IMG/VR virus record: IMGVR_UViG_3300034020_000736
Location: 1 to 38,394 of that record
Origin: a virus
Strand: one strand, 5' to 3'
DNA length: 38,394 bases
Shown here in pieces: positions 15,399 to 24,325 of this stretch (position 1 is the stretch's first letter; the number at the start of each line of letters is the position of its first letter). A model generated the notes under the pieces. It did no database searches. It was not told the DNA's origin and saw only the letters and a program-made list of their open reading frames with translations. Position numbers and translations under genes: made by a program.

Positions 15399-17677
15399 TG
15401 GCGAGCCTTACCGAAATAAGGGCGCAGTACCCACAATATAGCGACCTAGACGACCAGACGCTGCTCGACGGTCTGCACCGTAAATTTTACGCAGACATTC
15501 CGCGTGATGACTTCGATCGCCGGCTTGGCGTAAGGCCTCAGCCGACAGCTGCCGAAACTGTAGCCGATGTCGGGCAACAGGCCGTGCGCGGCGGCAACCG
15601 GGGGCTGAACTCTATCCTGTCGTTACCGGGTGCCATCTTCGGCGGCGCGGTCAACATGGTGGCTCCCGGTCAGGGCGATCGGTTCAAGTGGGATAACCCG
15701 GTATCCCGCATGATGGAAAGCGCTGACGCCAAGCCTCAGACCGAGGCAGGGCGCTACGCCGACGCCATCGGGCAAGCGGTGGGGGCTAGCGCCATTCCTC
15801 AGGCCGGTATTATGGCCAAGGCTCGGCAGGTTGCAGCACCCGCTGCGCAAACCACGCTCGGTGGCATTGGGCAACAGCTCGTCAACAGCTATCGGACGAC
15901 ACCGGGCGCGGCTTTAGCGTCTGACACAGCAGCGGCTGTCGGCGCTGGCATTGGCCAACAGATGGCGCAAGATGGCGGGTTCGGCGCAACGGGCCAAATG
16001 GTCGGCGGCATGATCGGCGGCATAGCACCGGGGGCGATAGCTGCGGCTGGCGGCGGAACGGTTCGGTCAATCCAGCGCGCGTATGCCAACCAAGGCCGTG
16101 CGGGTGCTTATGGGTCGGTCGCTGATGATTTGCCGGATGGCGTCAACGCCTTTGCGGATCAAGTTGCAGAAGGGCCTTCCCGCAACAGCACCGCAGTCAA
16201 CCGGCGCACGCTGGATATTCTGGGCGAAGAAATGGAACGGGCGGGCGGCAACGTCCAGCAGGCCCAGACCGCCGCAATCAATCGGATAGCGCGAGAATTC
16301 CAGGTTTCTCCAGCAACCGCGCAAACCAACATCCGCAGCCTGACACAGGTGCACGAAGGCAGCCCGCTGATGCTGGGCGAATATCCAGCCGTGAGCGTAT
16401 CGGATACAGCGCAGCGCTTACGCCAAGCGGGCAACATCGACCTGGACGAGCTGGGCCGCACACAGGCCAGCACAACGCAGGCCACGCTCGACTATCTGGC
16501 TAACAACGGCAATGCGCAGTCGGCGCAGAACGTGCGCAACGCAGTTGGCCGGCGGCAAGAGGATCTAGCCTCGGCCATGCGGGAGACGCTAGATGGCATG
16601 GCTCCGCGCGTGGCTGGAACAAATCAGCCCGCGACCATCGTTGATGCGCAAGCGATGATCGATCAAGCGCAACAGGCGGGCAGCGCGGCCTACCGGCAAG
16701 CCTACCAAGGACCGATCAATAATTGGGAGCTGGTCAACCGTTTGCCGCGTGTTCTCGACGCCGCACGAAACTATGCGGCGGGGCGCGCGGGCGACGTAAG
16801 GGCCGCGCTGAATACGGCAATTGACCAGTTCATGCTTCCAACGCCGAACGGTCCCGTTGCCATGGGATCGCTACAGCAGTTGCAGGACGCACGGGCCGTG
16901 CTCCGCGATCAGATCCAGGGCCTGCGCAACTCCGGTCAAAACGCGGCGGCGGTCGCCGTATCCCAGCTTCGCGACCGCGTAACGCAAATGATGACGCGGG
17001 CGTCTCCGGCGTGGCGTCAAGCCAACGATATGTGGGGGGACATGCAATTCCTTCGCATGGGCCAAGAACTCGGCGATGCGTTTTCAACAAGAGCGGGGCC
17101 GCAGTATCGCGAACAGTTGGCTGAATTCAATCGACTAGCGCCCGAGGCTCAAAACATTGTGCGCGTGCATTTCTTGCAAAAACTCTCCGATCGACTCGAC
17201 AACCTTGGGGACACCAACAGCATATCGAAGCTGTTTGCCAACGACCAATCACGGGCCATGATCCGGGAATTGTTTGGACCGGAGGCGGCGGTTGCGTTCA
17301 CGCGCGCCGTTCGCGATCAGAAGGTTGCCGAAGCGTCGGGCCGGATGATGGCCAACAGCGCCACACATCGCCGGGGCGTGGCGCAGAAGCAGAAGGACGC
17401 TGAGACAGGACTGGTGTCGGCTGCCAACAATGCCAGCGTCCAGGGCGTTCGCAACTGGCTGGTGGAACGCGCAACGCAGGTGATCACCGAGCGCAGGAAT
17501 CGGCCAATGTCGGACATCCTGACGACACCCATCAGCGACACGGCACGCGTTGCTCAGCATCTCTACAACATGCGTCAGCAAGAACAGCGGTTGCGGAGGT
17601 TTGCCCAGCCGCCAGCGCGACCGGCGCCGAATGTTGGCCGTTTTGTCCCGATGATCAACCCGCTTATGGATGAATGA
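15398..17677 (+). CDS. Large internal virion / DNA ejection protein, 759 aa (gp16-like)
   Basis: The N-terminus (LTEIRAQYPQYSDLDDQTLL, then DGLHRKFYADIPRDDF) is a module known at the start of large phage virion proteins that travel into the host with DNA. Residues about 60-230 are Gly/Ala-rich with hydrophobic helices (IGGIAPGAIAAAGGG) that could insert in a membrane. The rest is helical (KATQ-rich, many Gln and Arg). It ends NPLMDE (Asn754), another copy of the shared motif. No lytic transglycosylase motif was seen. Confidence 0.65.
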   Translation: MASLTEIRAQYPQYSDLDDQTLLDGLHRKFYADIPRDDFDRRLGVRPQPTAAETVADVGQQAVRGGNRGLNSILSLPGAIFGGAVNMVAPGQGDRFKWDNPVSRMMESADAKPQTEAGRYADAIGQAVGASAIPQAGIMAKARQVAAPAAQTTLGGIGQQLVNSYRTTPGAALASDTAAAVGAGIGQQMAQDGGFGATGQMVGGMIGGIAPGAIAAAGGGTVRSIQRAYANQGRAGAYGSVADDLPDGVNAFADQVAEGPSRNSTAVNRRTLDILGEEMERAGGNVQQAQTAAINRIAREFQVSPATAQTNIRSLTQVHEGSPLMLGEYPAVSVSDTAQRLRQAGNIDLDELGRTQASTTQATLDYLANNGNAQSAQNVRNAVGRRQEDLASAMRETLDGMAPRVAGTNQPATIVDAQAMIDQAQQAGSAAYRQAYQGPINNWELVNRLPRVLDAARNYAAGRAGDVRAALNTAIDQFMLPTPNGPVAMGSLQQLQDARAVLRDQIQGLRNSGQNAAAVAVSQLRDRVTQMMTRASPAWRQANDMWGDMQFLRMGQELGDAFSTRAGPQYREQLAEFNRLAPEAQNIVRVHFLQKLSDRLDNLGDTNSISKLFANDQSRAMIRELFGPEAAVAFTRAVRDQKVAEASGRMMANSATHRRGVAQKQKDAETGLVSAANNASVQGVRNWLVERATQVITERRNRPMSDILTTPISDTARVAQHLYNMRQQEQRLRRFAQPPARPAPNVGRFVPMINPLMDE

Positions 17678-17680
17678 GCT

Positions 17681-18949
17681 ATGGCGCAAGACTTTGACAG
17701 CCTGCTTCAGACGTTCATGGTCGACCTGGACGGCGACGGCGTGCCTGACGTTCAGGTGCAGGCGCCGGCCGGAACCGGCGGCGTGATGCCGCTTCGCGGC
17801 GATGCCATGCCTGCTGTCTCCAACCGCGAGCGCGGCCAGATTCAGCGCCGCGCAATGGCGGGTCGCGAGCCATCAGCAGAGCAGCAAATGATGCTGGATG
17901 CAGATATGCCGCGCCTTGAGCAACGGAGCAACAGGCTCGGGACGTTCGCTGCCGAGCTAAGCGGCGGCCCTGCAATAGCGCGTGGCGGGCAGCGGCTGGC
18001 TTCCGGAATTTCTGAATCTAACCCGTTGATGGCTGGCGCCGGTATTGGCGAGATGGTTTTCGGGGCGCTGCCTATGGCCGCCGCATCACGAGCAGCGGCA
18101 CCAGCTTTGAATATGTTTATGGGGTCAGCCCCGCGAGCCATGGCGACGTCAGGCGCGCTGGCTTTGCCTATCGGTGTCATCGATGTTCAGCAGGCACAAG
18201 CGCAATCGTTGACCAAGCGGCAGCAACGCGAACTCGAAATAGAGCGCCAACGGCGGGAACAGGAAGTTGCAACAGAGCGCCAGCGCGCGATGGATCAAAT
18301 TTCGATTGACCAGCAACGCCAGGCGGCAGAAGCCGAGACTAGGCGAGCAGAAGAGCAGGCATCGCGTGATAAAAACCGACTCCCATGGCGTGAACGCAAT
18401 CCAGAAATGGCCGCCGCTCTGCCCGCTATCGGTTACGCCGCTGCGGCGGGCATACCTGCGGTTGGGGCGATGATTAGGAATATCGGCTCTTATTTGCCGG
18501 GAAGTGCCGCATCCAGAATGAACCGGGCGGCCAGGCAAGGAGAAGATATTCTATTGCAGCCGGGTCGGTCGAGTGCGGCAGACTCAAGAGAAATTATGCT
18601 TCGCAGGGATCAACTCACAAACTATCTTGGCAATCAGCCGTCTGTTGCCCGTGAGTTTGTTTCTAATAGGTTAATGCCGGCTGCGGCTGGTGGTGTTCTG
18701 GCATACGAGGGGCGCGTTTTCCCAGATCAAATGGACATGCGAGACGTCAACCTGACGCCAGAGCAAAGGCAACAGGCCATCTCCAACATCTTTGACGGTG
18801 GTGGGTTTGCCATGAATGCGTTGATGGGCGGCCTAACAGGCTTGTCAGCGCAAGAGGCCGTCGACCGGTTGGTTCCGGCAAAGAGGCCTGACGTGGAAAA
18901 AGCAACAGCCGTGAGGGATCGCCTGCAACGATACAGGCGCAGTCGCTAA
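17681..18949 (+). CDS. Putative ejection protein with calcium-loop-like N-terminus, 422 aa
   Basis: Near the N-terminus, VDLDGDGVPDVQV has the DxDxDGxxD pattern of EF-hand or dockerin-like calcium loops. A helical region and a hydrophobic Ala-rich stretch (about 110-165) follow, then a strong charged coiled coil (about 167-235: KRQQRELEIERQRREQEVA) and a second hydrophobic region (about 248-270). NPLMAGAG (Asn114) and NALMGG (Asn379) repeat the motif of its neighbours. Its function is not known; context suggests it is packaged with DNA. Confidence 0.55.
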   Translation: MAQDFDSLLQTFMVDLDGDGVPDVQVQAPAGTGGVMPLRGDAMPAVSNRERGQIQRRAMAGREPSAEQQMMLDADMPRLEQRSNRLGTFAAELSGGPAIARGGQRLASGISESNPLMAGAGIGEMVFGALPMAAASRAAAPALNMFMGSAPRAMATSGALALPIGVIDVQQAQAQSLTKRQQRELEIERQRREQEVATERQRAMDQISIDQQRQAAEAETRRAEEQASRDKNRLPWRERNPEMAAALPAIGYAAAAGIPAVGAMIRNIGSYLPGSAASRMNRAARQGEDILLQPGRSSAADSREIMLRRDQLTNYLGNQPSVAREFVSNRLMPAAAGGVLAYEGRVFPDQMDMRDVNLTPEQRQQAISNIFDGGGFAMNALMGGLTGLSAQEAVDRLVPAKRPDVEKATAVRDRLQRYRRSR

Positions 18950-19065
18950 CGGTCGTATAGCCGGCGGTGATTTTGGCTTCGACGCTTGTCATTCGAACAC
19001 CACACGGATAGCAGCGCTACAAGCACTACCGTTGCAGGATAGATTGCGTATCCGATCCAGCCCAT
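18946..19065 (-). CDS. Small minus-strand membrane peptide, 39 aa
   Basis: Reads MGWIGYAIYPATVVLVALLS, followed by a basic, polar tail (CSNDKRRSQNHRRLYDR). One membrane segment at about residues 4-21. AGGAG lies 7 bases before the ATG. It is the only plausible minus-strand gene within the 24-kb late operon and sits in its longest gap, overlapping the end of the upstream gene by 4 bases. A weak minus promoter (TTGTTA about 60 bases upstream) is possible. Confidence 0.45.
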   Translation of the reverse strand: MGWIGYAIYPATVVLVALLSVWCSNDKRRSQNHRRLYDR

Positions 19066-19172
19066 AGTCAGGCTCCTGTTGCGTTCATCGCTTATCGGTA
19101 GCATGTCCCCTACAACTTAACAAACCCCTAACACAGCAGCCTGTGCATGCGTATTTGCTAGACTGAGCCCGC
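18950..19172. other. Gap in the late operon
   Basis: About 220 bases with no plus-strand gene. It contains the start of the small minus-strand ORF (to 19065) and an A/C-rich stretch before the next gene. TAGACT at 19159-19164 is a possible -10 element whose transcript would begin at or near the ATG at 19173. No matching -35 was seen. Confidence 0.4.
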
Positions 19173-20402
19173 ATGGACCGCAACGCGCTGATGGCTGGAT
19201 ACGGGATCGCCGAGGGCGTCGACCCCAGCTACGCACAGAATTATAACTCCTACGCGCGCAACGCGCTGATGAAGCGGGCAACCGTCCTGCCGCTGGCAGA
19301 GTACGCTGATGGGAGTGTACGGCCAGCGGTTCCCGGCATGATCCAGGACGGGATCGACGCCTTTTTTCGCATCCCTCAGATGGCTCAAGACGGCGAGTGG
19401 AAGGCCGCTGGCTATATGGGTGGCGTCGCAGGTGGCGCAGCTATGACAGGCTCTCTGGCAGCGCCACGGCCGGCAAACAGCATTGGCATGGGCGGGAAGC
19501 CGACGCAGCCGCCCGGCATCCGCGCCTACCACGGCAGCCCGCACGATTTCGACAAGTTCGATATGTCTAAGATCGGGACCGGAGAAGGGGCGCAGGCGTA
19601 TGGACCTGGGCTGTATTTTGCGGAAAGCGAGGGCGTTGCCAAGAGCTACAAAAACAAATTGGGTGGTGTTGGCGGCAACTCGAAAAAATGGCAATTTCTT
19701 GATTACAAGAAAATCAATGACCTTAAGCGTGATCCCAAGATGCTGGACGAGGAGTTGCGCCTTGAAAGCGGTTATGCCGACATGCTGCGAAAAGAAATAG
19801 CAGACACTCCATACGAAGATACTAAGCGACTTCGGCAGTTCAACCTAGATCAGTCCATCGGTAAGATTGCGGAATTGCAGTCTATCAAGGATGGCGGCCG
19901 CATGTACGAGGTCCGCATCAACGCCTCCCCTGATGATTTCCTCGACTGGGACAAGCCGCTGTCACAGCAGAGTGAGAAGGTCAGGGGGATTATTGCTAAC
20001 GCAGGTCTGGAGCCGTGGCAAATCGTTGATCCGTCTGGTATGCGGCGCGGTCCGATAAGTAAAGCCGAAGCGGAACAGACTACGCGCGGACTAGCCGAGC
20101 CATTTTCCGGCGCTCGCGGTAAAGATGTGGCGCAATTGGCGGGGGCTGGGAGAGCCGAATTTGGTCAAAAGCAGAACGTCAATCTTCTCCGTGATGCTGG
20201 TATTGTCGGAACCAAATACCTAGACCAAGGTTCTCGTACAGTCGGCGAGGGCACCCGCAACTATGTGATGTTCCGCGATGACATCATTGACGTCGTGAAG
20301 AAGTACGGCGTGGTCGCTGCGGCCAGCCTGTACGGCATGGACGCCGTCCAAAGCGTCATGGGCGGCGATACCGAACAGAACCCTTTGATGCGGGGCTATT
20401 GA
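19173..20402 (+). CDS. Putative virion protein with ADP-ribosyltransferase-like domain, 409 aa
   Basis: Residues about 115-165 (RAYHGSPHDFDKFDMSKIG, then GAQAYGPGLYFAES and VAKSYK) match the His and Tyr motifs of H-Y-E type ADP-ribosyltransferases: HG in the first strand and GLYFA in the second. YEVRINASPDDFLDWDKPLS and the late NYVMFRDDIIDVV also recur in phage polyvalent proteins of this type. The enzyme would transfer ADP-ribose from NAD+ to a host target. Forms of the NPLM motif at the N-terminus (RNALMAGYG, Asn4; RNALM, Asn30) and C-terminus (QNPLMRGY, Asn403) link it to the ejection proteins. The third catalytic residue could not be fixed by eye. Confidence 0.68.
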   Translation: MDRNALMAGYGIAEGVDPSYAQNYNSYARNALMKRATVLPLAEYADGSVRPAVPGMIQDGIDAFFRIPQMAQDGEWKAAGYMGGVAGGAAMTGSLAAPRPANSIGMGGKPTQPPGIRAYHGSPHDFDKFDMSKIGTGEGAQAYGPGLYFAESEGVAKSYKNKLGGVGGNSKKWQFLDYKKINDLKRDPKMLDEELRLESGYADMLRKEIADTPYEDTKRLRQFNLDQSIGKIAELQSIKDGGRMYEVRINASPDDFLDWDKPLSQQSEKVRGIIANAGLEPWQIVDPSGMRRGPISKAEAEQTTRGLAEPFSGARGKDVAQLAGAGRAEFGQKQNVNLLRDAGIVGTKYLDQGSRTVGEGTRNYVMFRDDIIDVVKKYGVVAAASLYGMDAVQSVMGGDTEQNPLMRGY

Positions 20403-20848
20403 TGCGAAAGCTGATTGAACAAAACGGCGCCCGCGTCAAGACGGGCTGGCCGGTGCAGCTGCATCGCTATGAGCCCGACAAGCTACCAGATCCGGCCGAC
20501 GTGATCGACTGCGCGTTGATCGTCAATGATCGCACTGACGGCGTGCCCCGTGCGCGTCTCGTGGTGTCCAATGGCGCGAGCTTCGACACACTCGCCTATC
20601 TGACCGACATTCCCGCGGCATCATCGGCCGCAGTCCTCGTGCCGCAGTCAATCCCAGCCCTGCCGCCGCCGCTGCCGGTACACCAGCTGCTGACCTACAG
20701 CCCACCAGACACCAATCTTGCCGCCCGCGTTGACGCATTGGAGCGGTTCAACGGTGAAACCTCTGCGCGTCTCGCCGAGCTGGAGCGCGTGATCGACCAG
20801 CTCAATGCCGTCGCCAATGCAATTCGACAGACGAAGGGCCGCACCTAA
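20402..20848 (+). CDS. Hypothetical virion protein, 148 aa
   Basis: ATG overlaps the previous stop, and its stop overlaps the tail fibre start (TAATG). The N-terminal half is beta-rich. Pro-rich residues (PALPPPLPVHQ) precede a C-terminal coiled coil (ARVDALERFNGETSARLAEL). A tail-needle or fibre-chaperone role is possible given its place just before the fibre. No family recognised. Confidence 0.55.
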   Translation: MRKLIEQNGARVKTGWPVQLHRYEPDKLPDPADVIDCALIVNDRTDGVPRARLVVSNGASFDTLAYLTDIPAASSAAVLVPQSIPALPPPLPVHQLLTYSPPDTNLAARVDALERFNGETSARLAELERVIDQLNAVANAIRQTKGRT

Positions 20849-23800
20849 TGACGGATAGCACGAACGTTTTCCCGCCGTTTTGGCAGTTTTCCGATAGCAA
20901 CGGCAACCCGGTGTCGGGCGGGTACGTCGAGTTTTATCAGGCCGGATCGAGCACGCCGCGCACGGTTTATTCCGACGCTGATCTGACGGTTGCCGTAGGG
21001 ACCACGGTTTATTGCGATAGCGCCGGCTATCCGGTCGCGTCGTCGGGATCGTCGACCAAGATCATGGTCTACACCGGGACGACGGCGTATAAAGCTGTGT
21101 TCAAAACGGCTGCTGGCGCGACCATCGGGACGCTCGACAATATCAAGGGCGCGCTCGACACGTCGACCTATACCACGACCACGGCCCGCCCCATCGGCAA
21201 TGTCGTTGCCAAGGCGGCGACAACCTGGAGCGCGTCGACTTCTGACGGGTCGGGCACACTGTACAATGCCAACGTGGCGGGCGGCTCTCAAGTGGCCACG
21301 CTGCCTAGCGCGGTGACTGCCGGCAATGGCTATCTGCTCGGCATTCGTCACGACGGTCAGGGCTCCACCAACACCCTCACCTATCAAACCGTGTCGGCGC
21401 AGGTCATTAAAGAGGGCCACGCGTCAACGGGCGTGACATCAGGAACGCTGACCGGGTTCGGTGAAGCAACGTGGTTCATTTCTGATGGCTCGGGCTGGAC
21501 CGTCTGCGCGCACGTGCCCGCGCTCACCCGCAAGGGTGAAGTGTTGGTCGTGACGGACCGCCTAACGGCAGCACCGACGAGCCCAACAGCGGGCGCGGTG
21601 TACTTGATCAACGGCACGCCTACCGGGACTTGGCTTGCTCTTGGGTTCGCCGACAAGGATTTGGTGCAGGCTTCCGGGATTGGGACTTGGACTGAGCTCG
21701 CTGTGTCCGACGGCATGATTGTGTACGTTGCCGACGAGGCGGTAAACTACCAGCGACAAGGTGCAAGTTGGGTGGCGTGGAGTAACATTTCTTCCCCAAC
21801 AGCGTCAACTCTGCGCCATGCGGTGTTCCAGGATCAGAAGTCAAACGGCACATCAGGCGGGACGTCTGCCGGAAATAATGCGTGGTATGTGCGGACGCTC
21901 AACACGGCCGTGTTCAACACGATCACAACCGCCAACGGCGCCAGCAGTGACGCGGCCCTTGCATCAAACCAGATCACGATTCCGATCGGTACATATCTGG
22001 TCAGTTTTGAATCGTCGTTTTTGTCGTCGCAGTACACGCAGATTCGATTGAAAAGCACGACGACGAGCAAGGAGATTCTGAGCGCAACCACATTTATTTC
22101 TCAGGCTAGCGCGGTTGGCGAAGTGATGAGCGCCAGCGGAGTGCTGACGCTGGATGCCGCAGAAACGTTTGAGCTGCAATACATGGTCACGGCCAGTCCA
22201 GCGGACAGCCTCGGCCCGGCGCACACCTCGTCACTGTCAAATACGGAGGTTTATTCGACAGTGACGCTGCTCGATCTGAGGTCGGTGCAGGGACCGCGGG
22301 GGGATAGCGGCACTCAAGGGGCGCCTGGAACGGACGGCGCCTTGGGGCTCTGGAATTGGGAGACGTCGACCAGCTCCGGGCCTTCCTCCGGTGCAATCCG
22401 TTTCGACAACGCGTCGTTTGCATCGGTGACGGCCGTCTATATCAGCGAGACCGATCTTAACGCTACCGCTCTTGCCGCGTTGATTGCTACGTGGGACGAT
22501 TCCACATCGACAATCAAGGGTACGCTTATCTGCCGCGAGAATGGCTCCGGGGGCAATTTTTTTGCGGCAGATGTCGCGGCACTTACCGACAACGGATCTG
22601 ACGTGACTCTGACGGTCACGCATCGGGCTTCCGGCGGCGCGTTTGGGGCCGGCGACGACATTAGCGTGGTGTTTATTCCCAAGGGTGACAAGGGCGACAC
22701 CGGCGCAACGGGTGCCGCCGGTGCGAACGGTTCAGCGGGGGCCACTGGCGCGACGGGTGCGACCGGGCCTAACGTCGGATTGGATTACACATGGTCCACC
22801 GGCACCAGCGGCGATCCAGGCTCCGGTAAGCTACTCGTCGACAACGCCACGCCTGCCAGCGCGACGGCGCTGCACATTTCCGAGACCAACCGGCTAAGCG
22901 CATCACAAGCGGCGTATCTCGCGACGTGGGACGATGGCACGACGGCATCAGATAAGGGCGTGGTTCGCATTCTTGATGTGGCCGCGCCGGGGACGAATTT
23001 CCTTGAGTATCGGATTACCGGCACGCTGACGGATGCAGGCGCATACGACACGTTCCCGGTAACTTACATTGGCGGCGCGGGTACGATTACCAACGCCTCA
23101 ACCGTCGCGGTGATGTTCTCGCGGACAGGCGACAAAGGCTCAGACGGGGCGGGCACGGGTGACGTGATTGGCCCTGCGGCATCAGTTGACAGCGAAATAG
23201 CGCTGTTCTCGAGCACCACCGGAAAGGTCATCAAACGCGCGACGACAACGGGGCTGCTGAAAGCCACGTCTGGCGTTCTGGCTGCTGCCGTCGCAGGCAC
23301 CGACTACCAAGCAGCTGACGCGGAATTGACGGCGATAGCCGGTCTGACCAGCGCAGCCGACAAGGTGCCGTATTTCACCGGCAGCGGCACCGCCGCATTG
23401 GCTGACCTGTCGTCGGCCATGCGGACGTTCATGACGACGCCAAGTTCGGCTAACCTTGCGTCTCTCGTAACTGATGAAACGGGCTCTGACTCGCTGGTGT
23501 TTGCCACATCGCCAACGCTGGTTACGCCGATATTAGGCACGCCAACGTCTGGCACACTTACCAATTGCACCGGATTGCCAGTTTCCGGCATTACGTCATC
23601 AACCTCCACGGCGCTTGGTGTCGGCTCGCTTGAAATTGGCCATGCCAGCGATACGACGCTAGCCCGATTGGCCGCAGGCGTGCCGACCGTCGAGGGCAAT
23701 GTCGTTGACGTGCTCGGCTACACCACAACGGCAACTGCCGCCGGGACCACAACGCTCACCGTGACGTCAACCCGCTATCAGTTTTTCACGGGAACATCGA

Positions 23801-24324
23801 CGCAAACGGTGGTGTTGCCCGTCACCAGCACCCTGACTACCGGGTTCACATTCGTCATCGTCAACAACTCGACCGGCAACGTGACGGTGCAGTCGAGCGG
23901 CGCCAATAACATTCTTGTCATGGGGCCAAGCTCAGAGGCCAGCTTTGTCTGTATTTTGACCTCCGGCACAACTGCGGCGAGCTGGCAGGCGCTAACTCGG
24001 TATCAGAATACGCCGATCAACTCTCAGTCAGCAGCTTATACCACGGTGCTATCCGACGCAGGAAAAACGCTCCTGCACCCAACGGCGGACAATAACGCGC
24101 GGACGTTCACCATCGATAGCAACGCTAATGTTTCCTACCCGGTCGGGACCGTGATTTCGTTTGTGAACCAAATCAACACGGTAACGATCTCCATCACTTC
24201 CGACACAATGACGCTATCAAGCGCAGGGACGACGGGCTCGCGCACATTGGCAGCTAATGGCGTGGCCACTGCGATCAAGGTGGCATCGACCTCTTGGATG
24301 ATTTCTGGATCGGGGCTGACCTAA
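20848..24324 (+). CDS. Tail fibre protein with collagen-like segments, 1158 aa
   Basis: Residues 1-110 (PPFWQFSDSNGNPVSGGYVE, then FYQAGSSTPRTVYSD) form the virion-binding domain typical of podovirus fibres. A beta-rich segment at about 230-320 (MIVYVADEAVNYQRQGASW) resembles the DUF2793 type. Three collagen-like Gly-X-Y tracts lie at about 480-500, 611-641 and 759-772. Between them two similar modules of about 110 residues (501-610 and 642-757) share SG..RFDNA/LVDNAT, YISET/HISET and LATWDD. A Thr/Ser/Ala-rich part continues to the end (LTAIAGLTSAADKVPYFTG, SPTLVTPILGTPTSGTL). It should bind the host surface. No intramolecular chaperone or endosialidase motif was seen. Confidence 0.85.
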   Translation: MTDSTNVFPPFWQFSDSNGNPVSGGYVEFYQAGSSTPRTVYSDADLTVAVGTTVYCDSAGYPVASSGSSTKIMVYTGTTAYKAVFKTAAGATIGTLDNIKGALDTSTYTTTTARPIGNVVAKAATTWSASTSDGSGTLYNANVAGGSQVATLPSAVTAGNGYLLGIRHDGQGSTNTLTYQTVSAQVIKEGHASTGVTSGTLTGFGEATWFISDGSGWTVCAHVPALTRKGEVLVVTDRLTAAPTSPTAGAVYLINGTPTGTWLALGFADKDLVQASGIGTWTELAVSDGMIVYVADEAVNYQRQGASWVAWSNISSPTASTLRHAVFQDQKSNGTSGGTSAGNNAWYVRTLNTAVFNTITTANGASSDAALASNQITIPIGTYLVSFESSFLSSQYTQIRLKSTTTSKEILSATTFISQASAVGEVMSASGVLTLDAAETFELQYMVTASPADSLGPAHTSSLSNTEVYSTVTLLDLRSVQGPRGDSGTQGAPGTDGALGLWNWETSTSSGPSSGAIRFDNASFASVTAVYISETDLNATALAALIATWDDSTSTIKGTLICRENGSGGNFFAADVAALTDNGSDVTLTVTHRASGGAFGAGDDISVVFIPKGDKGDTGATGAAGANGSAGATGATGATGPNVGLDYTWSTGTSGDPGSGKLLVDNATPASATALHISETNRLSASQAAYLATWDDGTTASDKGVVRILDVAAPGTNFLEYRITGTLTDAGAYDTFPVTYIGGAGTITNASTVAVMFSRTGDKGSDGAGTGDVIGPAASVDSEIALFSSTTGKVIKRATTTGLLKATSGVLAAAVAGTDYQAADAELTAIAGLTSAADKVPYFTGSGTAALADLSSAMRTFMTTPSSANLASLVTDETGSDSLVFATSPTLVTPILGTPTSGTLTNCTGLPVSGITSSTSTALGVGSLEIGHASDTTLARLAAGVPTVEGNVVDVLGYTTTATAAGTTTLTVTSTRYQFFTGTSTQTVVLPVTSTLTTGFTFVIVNNSTGNVTVQSSGANNILVMGPSSEASFVCILTSGTTAASWQALTRYQNTPINSQSAAYTTVLSDAGKTLLHPTADNNARTFTIDSNANVSYPVGTVISFVNQINTVTISITSDTMTLSSAGTTGSRTLAANGVATAIKVASTSWMISGSGLT

Positions 24325-24325
24325 A

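Noticed and set aside
20848-24324. Invertible fibre segment controlled by the serine recombinase
   Set aside because: No inverted duplicate of a fibre C-terminus and no crossover sites flanking the fibre gene were seen by eye.
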